From IMG/VR virus record IMGVR_UViG_3300023178_000140, positions 1-35,658 of that record: a stretch of 35,658 nt of DNA. One strand, written 5' to 3'. The stretch is from a virus. Positions 1 through 8,495 of the stretch are shown piece after piece; the stretch's first letter is position 1, and every line of letters begins with the position of its first letter. Below the pieces are notes generated by a model that saw nothing but the letters and a program-made list of their open reading frames with translations, did no database searches and was not told where the DNA came from. The translations under genes were made by a program, and so were the position numbers.

Positions 1-175
1 AGTTGAAGGTATTAAAGAATTTATAACTGCAAAATTATTCGTAGGACTTTCACCTACCATTTGGTCATGTGAGGCAAGTCCACTTGTCGTGAAATCATTA
101 CCATTTCCAGAACTATCGTTACCTAAATCAGATGAGTCTTCGCCCTTAATATAACAACCATTAGTGCCAAATGTC
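1..175. repeat. Imperfect terminal direct repeat, left copy
   Basis: Bases 1-175 match 35484-35658. The first 126 bases are identical and five substitutions fall between 127 and 157. Four are synonymous in the tail-protein frame and one changes Cys to Phe (GCY against GFY). The repeat most likely marks where a circular or circularly permuted genome was opened, with real strain variation between the two copies. Confidence 0.85.
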
Positions 176-792
176 AGTCCACTTACATCTTTGGGTATCC
201 ATATCCCAGAACTATTGTATTCACCAAAGCTAGATGGGTCTAAAGCAGTTCCATCAATGTAAACAATCTCGGCAAGATATCCGTCCATATAATTACTTGT
301 TCCATAAGTTCTTCCAATTTGAAAAAAATTACTAGACCACCAACTTCCATTCGTGTTTTGTGATGGATAACTCTCCGTACTAAAACTTGTTTCTCTTTGT
401 CCGTTAACATATAATCTAATTCTTTCTGTACTAACTGCTTGAGTAGAGTCAATAGAAAGAACAATATGATACCAAGCTGATGGGTCACGAAACTCTCTGT
501 CCGTTATTAATCTGTTTGAACCAAATGCGTGAACTTTTAAATTATTATTAGAATCTAATTCCAAAGGTTTGTCTGATATAAAAGTAAATATACCTTTGTT
601 AGTGCTTATATTTCCCATTTTTAACCAACAAGACATAGTGGCTTTTTGTAAATCTCCAGCACCACTAAATGCTTTATACATATAAGGACTATCATCATCA
701 TTAAATCTAATTGATTGGTCTATTGTATGCACCGCAGTAGATGTACCACTCGCACCACTAGAACCCGCTAGAATATCGTTTTGAAATACCAT
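1..792 (-). CDS. LamG-like tail protein, N-terminal part (runs off the left edge)
   Basis: The first 264 codons of a tail protein start at ATG 792, with AGGA seven bases upstream, and are open to base 1. The middle of this part has the pattern of a LamG/concanavalin-like jelly-roll domain: a WYHIVLSIDST-type strand, then RLYVNGQRE, then YMDGYLAEIVYIDG (about residues 90-190). The next stretch (WIPKDVSGLTFGTNG) recurs in the 794-residue protein at 32474-34858. The frame continues exactly into the right-end piece at 34860-35483 through a 175-base terminal repeat. The joined protein would be about 471 residues: LamG-like N-terminus plus SPRY-like C-terminus. It is probably a receptor-binding or tail-fibre subunit. 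Role is inferred from domains and position after other tail genes; no catalytic motif is seen. Confidence 0.8.
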   Translation of the reverse strand, partial: MVFQNDILAGSSGASGTSTAVHTIDQSIRFNDDDSPYMYKAFSGAGDLQKATMSCWLKMGNISTNKGIFTFISDKPLELDSNNNLKVHAFGSNRLITDREFRDPSAWYHIVLSIDSTQAVSTERIRLYVNGQRETSFSTESYPSQNTNGSWWSSNFFQIGRTYGTSNYMDGYLAEIVYIDGTALDPSSFGEYNSSGIWIPKDVSGLTFGTNGCYIKGEDSSDLGNDSSGNGNDFTTSGLASHDQMVGESPTNNFAVINSLIPST

Positions 793-800
793 TTATTTTC

Positions 801-1523
801 CTATGATAAATTTAAAGTGGCGACAGCGTGTATTAAAGTAGAACTAACAATAATGTAGTCAATACGATCAACGGCTGAAGCTGTCGTTGTTAATGTGGGT
901 GCAGTAGCACCAGCAAATTTCCAGTATGTACCAAAACTAGCTGTTCTTGATCCAGTACCATCTTGGGTAATTATTATTGACCCCGTTTGTCCTACATTCA
1001 TATTACTAGGATTCTCAAATGTCGTGTTATGAGCCAAAGTAACCGAATGATTTTGTGCGGTGTCCATATCAATAGTTATATTAGCAGAGGATGTTAACGC
1101 TGAAATATCGGCACTAGCTGAACCATTATGGTTAAGATGTCCTGAACTATCTACACTTAATCTTTGTGTACCACCCGTTGCTACACTTATTTCATTATCA
1201 GCAGAAAAATATAAACCCGTATCGGTATCACCTGAGTTACTTAATGATGGTGCTGAGTTACTGCCATCAGCAAACGTTGCCGTAGTAAATGCACCCGTTG
1301 ATGCTGAGTTTGCACCAATAGCTGTACCATCAATAGCCCCTCCATCTATATTAATTGAAGATAATGCAACTGTACCCGCAACCACATCGGCTGTATGTTT
1401 CATACCCTCTCTAATAGCATTATTAATATTGGCTGGGCTACACCCTTCGTCAATATCAATACTACCAATATCAGTATTACTACTAGCGGTAGCTGAATAA
1501 TCGTTCCACGAATTTTTTGCCAT
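801..1523 (-). CDS. Tail fibre-type structural protein, 240 aa
   Basis: A low-complexity protein rich in Ser, Thr, Ala, Gly and Asn, with no signal peptide or membrane segment. The middle contains GDTDTGLYFSADNEISVATGG followed by QRLSVDSSGHL (about residues 100-130). From family knowledge, this 'GLYF..DNEISVATGG..RL.VDSSG' pattern is common in fibre and collar proteins of marine phages. The C-terminal half (DMDTAQNHSVTLAHNTTFENPSN) looks like repeated beta-structure. ATG 1523 has AGGAG seven bases upstream. It lies between a virion-interior protein and the LamG tail protein, so it is probably a fibre or fibre-attachment subunit. No enzyme signature was seen. Confidence 0.8.
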   Translation of the reverse strand: MAKNSWNDYSATASSNTDIGSIDIDEGCSPANINNAIREGMKHTADVVAGTVALSSINIDGGAIDGTAIGANSASTGAFTTATFADGSNSAPSLSNSGDTDTGLYFSADNEISVATGGTQRLSVDSSGHLNHNGSASADISALTSSANITIDMDTAQNHSVTLAHNTTFENPSNMNVGQTGSIIITQDGTGSRTASFGTYWKFAGATAPTLTTTASAVDRIDYIIVSSTLIHAVATLNLS

Positions 1524-1532
1524 ATTTTTCTC

Positions 1533-3143
1533 CTATTCTGTTAATAATCCACCCACGACATAAGGTGATATTTGTTCTATTCTATTAGCTAAATTTCTTA
1601 CAGCTTGTGGTCTTTGAGTTAATAATCCACTTAACATTCTTTGACCTTGAGGTGATGTTAATAAACGCCCTCCGTATAAACCACCAGCAATCAAACCTGA
1701 AGTAATTGGATCAGTTCCTAAAAATAGAGGTGAACCAACTAAACCACCAACAGCAAGTCTATCAAATGTACCACTATTAGGAACATCACTAGGTAATGTA
1801 CGTTCCGCTGTTTGTCCTAAAGTTTGTAATTCACCAAGTTTGCCTTTAGCAAACATTTTTTTATTACGACTATAATCTTGTTTTCTTACTTCTTGTAAAA
1901 GTTGGTTAGGTGTAAATGCACCACCCTCTTTATTCTTTGCACTAGCACCAATAATTCGTTGAGCCATATTGTAGGCACTATCTGTTGCTGATATTTGTTT
2001 AGCTATATTTGGTTTTTGTCTAGCAAGATTGTTACTTAAAGCATTTTTTATTTCTTGTAAATTATCAGCTTGTTTTTGTAAATCAGGCTTATCAAATGCT
2101 TTTCTATATTGTTTTATTTCTTTTCCTAATTTACTATATAATTCTTTATAATTTTCTCCTGATAATTTTTTATTTTTAATTGGCTTAAGTATTTCATCTT
2201 TAACAAATGAATTAAAAGCGTTAGAACGATTAGTTTGTTCCATAGCTTTTTGTGTTGTTTTAATAGTATCTAAAAATATATCATCAATTTCAATATCTGA
2301 TTTAGGAACAAGTTTTGTGTAATTCTGACTTATTGCCTCATCCATATAATTAACAGCATCAGTACCTACTTCAACATTCTTAGGTAACGTTTTATTAATT
2401 GGTTTTAATGTTTCATTAATTGCTGAACGATTAAAAGTATCAATAGATTGTTGACGTGATTGCTGAATACCACCACCCATAATAGGGAAACTTGTTGCTT
2501 TATCTTCAAATGCTTTTGTAACTCCACCTAATTTTTGACCGACAGTTAATTCTGTACCTTTATCCATTAATTTTTTAGCATCATCTAATATTTGTGGATT
2601 TAATAATTTTTGTGCAGTACGTGCAACAACGGGGTTAGCTATTGCACCCGTTACTGTTTGTTTTGCAATATCACCAGCGGTAGTGTCCTCATCTGCTGTT
2701 CCTACTCCATAAACACCACTTGCAACTGCACCTTGTGTAGCTAAATTACCTAACTGATTTTTTGTTACTAAATCACCAGCTTTTTGTAATCCCTTAGTTA
2801 CAGCACGACCAGCACCACCCGCAAAAGGGATAGCAATACTACCCGCTAATTCTGATGCTAACGCTGTCTTTGGATTTTGTTGTCTAAAGTTTTCTAACTT
2901 TGCACGTTCTAATTCTAATTCTTCTCTATATGTTTTGTCAGTAAAAGGTGCTTTAACACCAGCAACAATTTCATCACCAAAACCAAAAGTAAGACCTTGA
3001 CCAGCACTACGTGCAATTCCACTAGCTAAAGATACATCATTTTGTTTATTAGAAATTAATCTTTTAATTTCATTAACGTCATCTATATTACCAGCTTGTT
3101 CTGCTTTGACTAAAGCGTTTTCTAATTGTTTTATTGTAGCCAT
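1533..3143 (-). CDS. Putative internal virion / DNA-ejection protein, 536 aa
   Basis: A large alanine-, glycine- and glutamine-rich protein in the tail-proximal part of the late operon. The N-terminus (ENALVKAEQAGNIDDVNEIKRLI) is a short helical segment. It is followed by glycine-rich hydrophobic stretches (GQGLTFGFGDEIVAGVKAPF, then AGSIAIPFAGGAG), a long polar helical middle (about 190-420), and a second glycine-rich hydrophobic C-terminus (GGLVGSPLFLGTDPITSGLIAGGLYGG). Amphipathic and hydrophobic ends around a helical core are typical of internal proteins that leave the podovirus capsid with DNA and line the channel through the envelope. That function is inferred; the family was not identified. 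AGGT precedes ATG 3143, and the gene lies 7 bases from its upstream neighbour. Confidence 0.8.
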   Translation of the reverse strand: MATIKQLENALVKAEQAGNIDDVNEIKRLISNKQNDVSLASGIARSAGQGLTFGFGDEIVAGVKAPFTDKTYREELELERAKLENFRQQNPKTALASELAGSIAIPFAGGAGRAVTKGLQKAGDLVTKNQLGNLATQGAVASGVYGVGTADEDTTAGDIAKQTVTGAIANPVVARTAQKLLNPQILDDAKKLMDKGTELTVGQKLGGVTKAFEDKATSFPIMGGGIQQSRQQSIDTFNRSAINETLKPINKTLPKNVEVGTDAVNYMDEAISQNYTKLVPKSDIEIDDIFLDTIKTTQKAMEQTNRSNAFNSFVKDEILKPIKNKKLSGENYKELYSKLGKEIKQYRKAFDKPDLQKQADNLQEIKNALSNNLARQKPNIAKQISATDSAYNMAQRIIGASAKNKEGGAFTPNQLLQEVRKQDYSRNKKMFAKGKLGELQTLGQTAERTLPSDVPNSGTFDRLAVGGLVGSPLFLGTDPITSGLIAGGLYGGRLLTSPQGQRMLSGLLTQRPQAVRNLANRIEQISPYVVGGLLTE

Positions 3144-3150
3144 TAATTAC

Positions 3151-4281
3151 CTATTTATATTTATCTATTAATCTATTTTCACTTTCTTCATTAGCTTTTA
3201 GACTTTCGTCATAAAGTTTTAGTGATTCCTTTTTAATATCCTCTGCTGACGGAGGTTTAAGATTAAATTTGTCCATTGTACCATTTTCTATAAAATGATT
3301 AATTCGTGCATCTTCATAATCTGTCTTAGCTTTTAACTGAGTTTGTAATTCTGCTAAACGTCTTTGATTATAACTTTCAGGTAAAGCTGGGTTAAAATAT
3401 GATGCAATTAATTTTTCACCCTCACGTTCAGTAAACTGTGCACCTAAAATTGTTCGTAATGATTGTTGAACCACATTTCGTACTCTATCACTTAAATCAA
3501 GACGTCTTTGACCTTGTGAATCAAATTTTAATAAATCCTCTAGTATTGGACTTTTTTGTCTAATTGTTCCAGTTGCTTGAAAATCAGGATCATTTATTTC
3601 TGCTAAAATATTTTCAATTTTTGACAAGTTAACTTTATCATTAAGAAGTTTATCTCTATTTGCAACAAGGTCTTTTGCAAAAGTTTCGTCTAGTTTTTTT
3701 TGTCCAACTGTTAAACCACCAGTTTTTTGTTGATTCTTAATTCGTGCTTGTTCATTAAGCAATTCAATAACTTCATCATTTCTTACTAATTCACTTGTAC
3801 CATCAGAGTTTATTTTTCGTGTAAATGCACCTCCAGCAATATCTTGAAATTTTGCTCTAGGTTGTAAATTTTGAGTCAAGGCTTGTTTATACATATTGTT
3901 AATTCTTTGGTTTTCTAACTGCCTTGCTAAATCACTTCTTGCACGGGCTTGATTTTGCATATTTTGAAAACCCATAGCATTAACATAACCCGCATCACCT
4001 GATGATGGGTCTAAAGATGCTTTTCCCGCTTGATTTCTACCAATATTATAATCTAATAATCGTTGAGCAATATTATCTAAACGACCAGCAAACGTTGTAG
4101 GTTGTTGTGGTTGTGGTAATGGCATAGTCGGAATTGTCATTGGTACTGTCGGTTGACCATAACCGCCAATAGGTTGTTGCAATCCCATATTTGGCATTTG
4201 GGCGTTAGGGTTGATACCCGTAGTTAATTGAACATTAGGTAAACCTAATAAACCAAAATTATTTCTATTTAATAATGACAT
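3151..4281 (-). CDS. Putative virion protein, 376 aa
   Basis: The N-terminal 70 residues are rich in Pro, Gln and Gly (GLQQPIGGYGQP, then PTMPLPQPQQP). They are followed by a long charged, probably helical body with many Gln, Lys, Arg and Asn. The segment GQRRLDLSDRVRNVVQQSLRTILGAQFTEREGEKL (about residues 260-295) is the most distinctive, and I recall similar text in internal virion proteins of marine podoviruses; this needs a search. It lies between two other likely internal or ejection proteins and is spaced as part of one operon. ATG 4281 has AGGAA upstream. Role is inferred from position. Confidence 0.75.
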   Translation of the reverse strand: MSLLNRNNFGLLGLPNVQLTTGINPNAQMPNMGLQQPIGGYGQPTVPMTIPTMPLPQPQQPTTFAGRLDNIAQRLLDYNIGRNQAGKASLDPSSGDAGYVNAMGFQNMQNQARARSDLARQLENQRINNMYKQALTQNLQPRAKFQDIAGGAFTRKINSDGTSELVRNDEVIELLNEQARIKNQQKTGGLTVGQKKLDETFAKDLVANRDKLLNDKVNLSKIENILAEINDPDFQATGTIRQKSPILEDLLKFDSQGQRRLDLSDRVRNVVQQSLRTILGAQFTEREGEKLIASYFNPALPESYNQRRLAELQTQLKAKTDYEDARINHFIENGTMDKFNLKPPSAEDIKKESLKLYDESLKANEESENRLIDKYK

Positions 4282-4290
4282 AATTATTTC

Positions 4291-5118
4291 CTAACTAAAT
4301 AATCCACCAAAACCACCAAGAACACTTAATGCACCTAGTGGATTGAGAAAGTTTGATTGACTTTGACCATATATTGGTTGTGTTGTTGTACTTGTACCGC
4401 CACGAGTAGCCCCCGTAACAAAAGCTAATTGATTTTCTAAACGTTCACGAGGTTCTGTGTACTGGAATTGGTCTCGCATAATTTGTTCTTGTAATTCTCT
4501 CGCTTGTTGATCTTCTAACACCGAACCAAGATTAATTAATTTTTGTGCATCTTCAAATTGCTGACCTCTTATAACTGGTGCAATTTTTAAAGCATCTAAT
4601 TGATTTTGACGTTCTTGTTGATAATTAGCCATAGCTAAAGGTGCGGATATTTTTGCTAATTCATTAGCTAATACTGCTTGATTTGCCCCTGAACCTAAAC
4701 GTCCACCACGACTAAATATAGAATTAACTCTAGCCTCAACGGGGTCAAATGCAGATTGCATAGCTTGTTGAAAATAAGGGTTTGTATTTGATAAAAAATT
4801 ACCTTGTAATGTTTGTTGAGTAACATCGGTTGATGCTTGATTTAATGGATCACCCGCTTGAGCCAACGCCATAGCTTGATCCAAACCCGTTTGTGTTTGT
4901 TCAGAAAATGGAACTGTATAACTTCCTGAAAATAATTCACGTGGCGTGTCAAATAATTCTTCTGATTTATCTAATAAATCTGTGTAATAAGGTTTTACAT
5001 AATCAGGAATGTCTGCAACGGATTGTACTCGTTGTGTTCCAACTTGTTGCGGTGCGGGGGCTGGACTACTACCACCACCCGTAAAAATGCTACCGATTGA
5101 TTTAAAAACGCCCGTCAT
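4291..5118 (-). CDS. Putative virion / ejection-type protein, 275 aa
   Basis: The protein has glycine-rich ends (SIGSIFTGGGSSPAPAPQ at the start; LNPLGALSVLGGFGGLFS at the end) flanking a helical, Gln/Ala-rich core. The segment VEARVNSIFSRGGRLGSGANQAVLANELA is characteristic of a conserved structural protein widespread in marine podo- and siphoviruses, by recall rather than by search. Hydrophobic glycine-rich termini suggest membrane or channel interaction during ejection. ATG 5118 has an excellent AAGGAGAT site eight bases upstream. It forms a set with the two larger proteins downstream. Confidence 0.75.
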   Translation of the reverse strand: MTGVFKSIGSIFTGGGSSPAPAPQQVGTQRVQSVADIPDYVKPYYTDLLDKSEELFDTPRELFSGSYTVPFSEQTQTGLDQAMALAQAGDPLNQASTDVTQQTLQGNFLSNTNPYFQQAMQSAFDPVEARVNSIFSRGGRLGSGANQAVLANELAKISAPLAMANYQQERQNQLDALKIAPVIRGQQFEDAQKLINLGSVLEDQQARELQEQIMRDQFQYTEPRERLENQLAFVTGATRGGTSTTTQPIYGQSQSNFLNPLGALSVLGGFGGLFS

Positions 5119-5547
5119 TTATATCTCCTTAACTAATATTATTGCTTTAGGTTTAAACTTATTTTTCTTTAAAAAACGTTTCCATCCTAAACGTCCATTA
5201 ATGATTATATTTTTACATCCCATAGTTTTTGCCCACTCTTTGATTTTGCCGTCAACCATTTCAATACAATGATGTTTGTTGCCATAAGCAAAACCAACGA
5301 CTAAGGCTTTTCCTACGTTGATGGTTTGAATAACTGTAATTACAAAAGAGTCTTTATTTAACCAAAGCTGTGAATGACCACTTAATAGTAAATCATATAC
5401 ACCTCGTTTGGTTTCTGTATGTACTCCGTATCTTAAATTTATTTCAATATATGGTTCTAATATCTGCCATACATTCTTTATGTTTGCCTCAGTAACTTTT
5501 AATAAATGTGGAAATTTGTACACTTGGTTGTTAACCAAGAACGACAT
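5119..5547 (-). CDS. Small GNAT-like protein
   Basis: The C-terminal half has the shape of the acetyl-CoA-binding part of a GNAT acetyltransferase: a helix (KIKEWAKTMGCKNIIINGR), then GWKRFLKKNKFKPKAIILVKEI, resembling the 'A...G...i.i.gR.gW.r.L...GF' pattern. Small GNAT-like proteins are often encoded among virion genes of T7-like and marine podoviruses, and their function there is unclear. The start is uncertain: ATG 5547 (MSFLVNNQ, overlap of 17 bases with the gene upstream) is chosen here, and ATG 5568 would add seven residues. Neither has a clear ribosome-binding site. It ends next to the start of the 275-residue virion protein. Confidence 0.65.
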   Translation of the reverse strand: MSFLVNNQVYKFPHLLKVTEANIKNVWQILEPYIEINLRYGVHTETKRGVYDLLLSGHSQLWLNKDSFVITVIQTINVGKALVVGFAYGNKHHCIEMVDGKIKEWAKTMGCKNIIINGRLGWKRFLKKNKFKPKAIILVKEI

Positions 5548-5854
5548 ATCCGAATGTTTTATCTGCATTAGCGTTGTTGGGATGTGTTATTGTAAATGTT
5601 TGTTTACCTCTACTGCTAACATACATACCGCCTGATGCCATTTCACTACTCGCATTTGCGGTCTGAGGCATAAAAAAAATAAGTGAATTTGCACCAACTC
5701 GTCTATCGCTAACAACTGTTGATGTTGCTGACGCTGTAAGTGTTACTGTACCCGTACTGTTTATTTTACCTTCAAGTAAATTATTAACAACAAACGCTAC
5801 TTCACGTTCATCACCACCAGCATAAGGTAATCCAATAAAGTTACTTGTACTCAT
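5531..5854 (-). CDS. Small structural protein, 107 aa
   Basis: Compact, beta-rich and serine/threonine/valine-rich (TGTVTLTASATSTVVSDRR, later GKQTFTITHPNNA). It has no membrane segment and no enzymatic motif. It follows the gp10-like hub gene with an ATGA overlap, so it is translationally coupled to tail assembly genes. It is probably a small tail or head decoration component. I do not recognise the family with confidence. Confidence 0.75.
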   Translation of the reverse strand: MSTSNFIGLPYAGGDEREVAFVVNNLLEGKINSTGTVTLTASATSTVVSDRRVGANSLIFFMPQTANASSEMASGGMYVSSRGKQTFTITHPNNANADKTFGYVVLG

Positions 5855-7323
5855 CGGCTACCCATATTAGTAATGTCAATATCAATAGCCTGAATGTTAG
5901 TCCATTCGCCCGTTAAATTTAACTTTACTCGGTGATAACGATTGTTAGAACGTATAGGGGCAAACCCATCCGTATTAACACTACTTGCTGACCCATAAGT
6001 ATAATCAGATGCCGTAGTTTTACGTGAGGCAACTTGTACAGTTACAGTTGCTGTCGCACTATCTGTTTTTTCATATATAGGTCTTACTTGTGATATTAAA
6101 GATAGTTTTTTATTACTATGTTCAAACTCACCCGTTTCAATCGTTGCATTTAATGATGCCCCCGTAAATGTTGCTAATTTATTATTCTGACTTCCTACAA
6201 ATAAAATATTTCCACCTTTATATAAAACAGAATCTAAAGATGCGGGTAAAGCATCTATGGATGAATTTATAGCCACCAATCCTTCTAGTGTCCGACCTGG
6301 TGTTAAAATACTACTAACAATATCTGTGGCTTGATTAATTAACGACCATTTATCTAAAGAATAGTTGTATACAAGAATTTTATCATTAGTACCTGACGAA
6401 CTACTATTACTAGGATAAGCCCACATAATTAATTTATTATTTGGGTCAACAGCCGTAGATAATTTATGAGGAAATGAAGTATTAAAATCATTCTTAAAAA
6501 ATGTATCTACTTTTTCATAACCTATTGGACGGCTTCCGTTACGTGAATCAAATTGATAAAAACCATCATCTGTGTAATAAAAAATTGTACGTCCAACATT
6601 AGCTACTGAGTTACCAAAATTACATCCTCTTTTACTTTCTATGGTATTAAACGAAAAAATCAATGGCGTTCCTACGTAACGTCCAACAACTATGCCTCGT
6701 TCACATAATATAGTGACTTCCTCACCACCAACTAAAGCGGTAACAGCTCCTAAGTCAGATATGTCTTGATTATCAGCTTGGGTTGTTTGTGATGTCGCCC
6801 ACGAAGTGGCATCACCTAACGCTGACCATCTTACGTTATTTAATCCTGAAGAATTATTACCCGTAAATACAAAATCTCTAACGACCGCTATTCGTTCAGC
6901 ATTAACACCCGTTGCTAAATCCGCAAAAGTTGAACTAGACGTTAAATCATATTCTTGTATGGTTTCACCCGTACCCGCAACAGCGATAACTTTGTCACCA
7001 AATTGAACAAACTTCCATACATCGGTAGTATCTAGTGTATATCCACCAACTTTAGATACATCATCTAAATTAGATGTTGAATTATTATATAAATATAATT
7101 TATTTTGATCACCCGCAAAAATCTTTACATTACCCGTTATATCTTCACAAGCAAATATTCCTCGTAAATAATTATCACCCGCATTGGAATAATCAGCTAA
7201 CGCTTTAAATGTTTCATATCCTTTAACTACTGGTAACACATTAGTGGCAACAGTTAATCCTTTATTTCCATATTCAGGCTGGTCAGGTAACCAATCATTT
7301 AATCCTATTTTTACTGTGTCCAT
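5851..7323 (-). CDS. P22 gp10-like tail hub / DNA-stabilization protein, 490 aa
   Basis: The sequence reads as a beta-propeller-like protein: repeated strands of the type GIFACEDITGNVKIFAGDQNKLYLYN, KFVQFGDKVIAVAG and ERIAVVRDFVFTG, and a central GRTIFYYTDDGFYQFD. This is the pattern of the phage P22 gp10 family (packaged-DNA stabilization, or tail hub). Those proteins sit below the portal/adaptor, close the tail channel and hold the fibres. The length (490) agrees with the family (about 470). The first 13 bases overlap the end of the upstream gene. Position after adaptor and before fibre/internal proteins supports the call. Family membership is from pattern recognition, not a search. Confidence 0.82.
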   Translation of the reverse strand: MDTVKIGLNDWLPDQPEYGNKGLTVATNVLPVVKGYETFKALADYSNAGDNYLRGIFACEDITGNVKIFAGDQNKLYLYNNSTSNLDDVSKVGGYTLDTTDVWKFVQFGDKVIAVAGTGETIQEYDLTSSSTFADLATGVNAERIAVVRDFVFTGNNSSGLNNVRWSALGDATSWATSQTTQADNQDISDLGAVTALVGGEEVTILCERGIVVGRYVGTPLIFSFNTIESKRGCNFGNSVANVGRTIFYYTDDGFYQFDSRNGSRPIGYEKVDTFFKNDFNTSFPHKLSTAVDPNNKLIMWAYPSNSSSSGTNDKILVYNYSLDKWSLINQATDIVSSILTPGRTLEGLVAINSSIDALPASLDSVLYKGGNILFVGSQNNKLATFTGASLNATIETGEFEHSNKKLSLISQVRPIYEKTDSATATVTVQVASRKTTASDYTYGSASSVNTDGFAPIRSNNRYHRVKLNLTGEWTNIQAIDIDITNMGSR

Positions 7324-8102
7324 TGTTCACTATTTCCTGATGATGTTTGACTCCACGTTTCCGCTGTACTTGATGTAACACTTGTCCACGTTTCTGATGT
7401 ACTTGATGATAATGGTGTCCACGTTTCAGTTACCGAACTACTTTGCGGTGTCCACGTTTCTACAACTGATGTATCTTCGTTCCATTCTTCACCTTGTTTA
7501 AAAGCCTCTGTTACATCACTAAATGTAAAGGTAAGTGAACCACTATTAACAAAGACTGCCGTTGGTGTTGACGTTGATATGAATGTTGTTGGTTGACTAG
7601 CGGTCATTCCCGCTGTGTAAGTAACTGACCCACTTGTCGTAAATAATGATGATTCCGTTCCACTTACTGTTCGTAATAATGTTGCTGAACCACTTGAGGT
7701 AAACGCTGAACTTAAACTATCATCAACAAGTCTTATACGAATACCTGAACCCGATACAGTAAAAGCATTTGTTGTTGTAGAATCAACTAAGCGTTGACGT
7801 AAACCCGAACCCGTAACTGTAAAGGTACTCGTTGTTGAACCATCCGCAGATTCACCAATTAAGGCTGAAGCTGTTGTCGTAAAACTAGATGATGTTGTTA
7901 ATGTACCAAAACGGACAAAAGCATTTTCCCAGTTAGTAGAATCTAAAGAAAAAGGTAATGTATCTAATCCACCCCAGTTTGCTAACTGGTCTAAATTAGG
8001 ATCACGATAATCTACATATTGTGCATTATCTAAACTAAAAGGTAATGAATCTAAACTGCCATATTGAGCCAGTTGTTCTAGTGTTGGCGATACTATGGTC
8101 AT
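7311..8102 (-). CDS. Repeat-rich virion protein, 263 aa
   Basis: Three kinds of internal repeat are visible. The N-terminus has a duplicated unit of the form (Y/W)GSLDSLPFSLD..., about 36 residues apart. The middle has about five copies of a Ser/Thr/Val unit (STFTVTGSGLRQRLVDS type). The C-terminus has five copies of a ten-residue unit (VTETWTPLSS, TSETWTSVTS and so on). No membrane segment or enzyme motif is present. It lies between an Ig-like small protein and the tail hub, so it is probably a fibre, spike or decoration protein exposed on the virion. The family is not recognised. Confidence 0.75.
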   Translation of the reverse strand: MTIVSPTLEQLAQYGSLDSLPFSLDNAQYVDYRDPNLDQLANWGGLDTLPFSLDSTNWENAFVRFGTLTTSSSFTTTASALIGESADGSTTSTFTVTGSGLRQRLVDSTTTNAFTVSGSGIRIRLVDDSLSSAFTSSGSATLLRTVSGTESSLFTTSGSVTYTAGMTASQPTTFISTSTPTAVFVNSGSLTFTFSDVTEAFKQGEEWNEDTSVVETWTPQSSSVTETWTPLSSSTSETWTSVTSSTAETWSQTSSGNSEQWTQ

Positions 8103-8107
8103 TCATC

Positions 8108-8491
8108 TTAATCTAAACTTACAGTTAAAGACCCACTCGCTATTTTTAATACATCTCCCGTTTCAATAGTTTTTGCACTTGAAAACGCCCCGTGATATAA
8201 CAAATTACCACTTGAACTTGCATCATAAATTCCAAAAAAACCGATACTGCCCCACGAACCCGTAGCTGTATCAAACTCAACATTACTATTAGATGAAATA
8301 GACCCTGAACTAGCCGTACCAAATGTAACCACTTTACGAGTATATCCATTACCCGTAAGTTCAGTTCCTGAATTATCATCTGCGAAACTACCCGTTGATA
8401 ATGCTACATATAAAGCTGAAGGTTGTGTGTAGGCACTTGACCCTAACACGTGGTCTAACACTTTGTTTTCTAAATAATTTGATGCTGACAT
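8108..8491 (-). CDS. Conserved small phage virion protein, 127 aa
   Basis: Begins MSASNYLENKVLDHVLG followed by SAYTQPSALYVALSTG, then beta-rich segments (GYTRKVVTFGTAS, WGSIGFFGIYDA, LLYHGAF). From memory, this N-terminus 'NYLENK.LDH..G...Y..P..LYVAL' marks a widespread family of phage structural proteins usually found near tail or fibre genes. The exact virion role is not established here. It lies four bases downstream of the adaptor gene in the late operon. Confidence 0.8.
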   Translation of the reverse strand: MSASNYLENKVLDHVLGSSAYTQPSALYVALSTGSFADDNSGTELTGNGYTRKVVTFGTASSGSISSNSNVEFDTATGSWGSIGFFGIYDASSSGNLLYHGAFSSAKTIETGDVLKIASGSLTVSLD

Positions 8492-8495
8492 TTTT

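Noticed and set aside
240-488. An 82-codon frame on the minus strand
   Set aside because: It lies in another frame of the LamG tail gene (1-792), which has the domain motifs and ribosome-binding site.
1060-1500. A 146-codon frame on the plus strand
   Set aside because: Antisense to the fibre-type gene; composition reflects the Ser/Thr/Ala codons of the opposite strand, and no start signal is seen.
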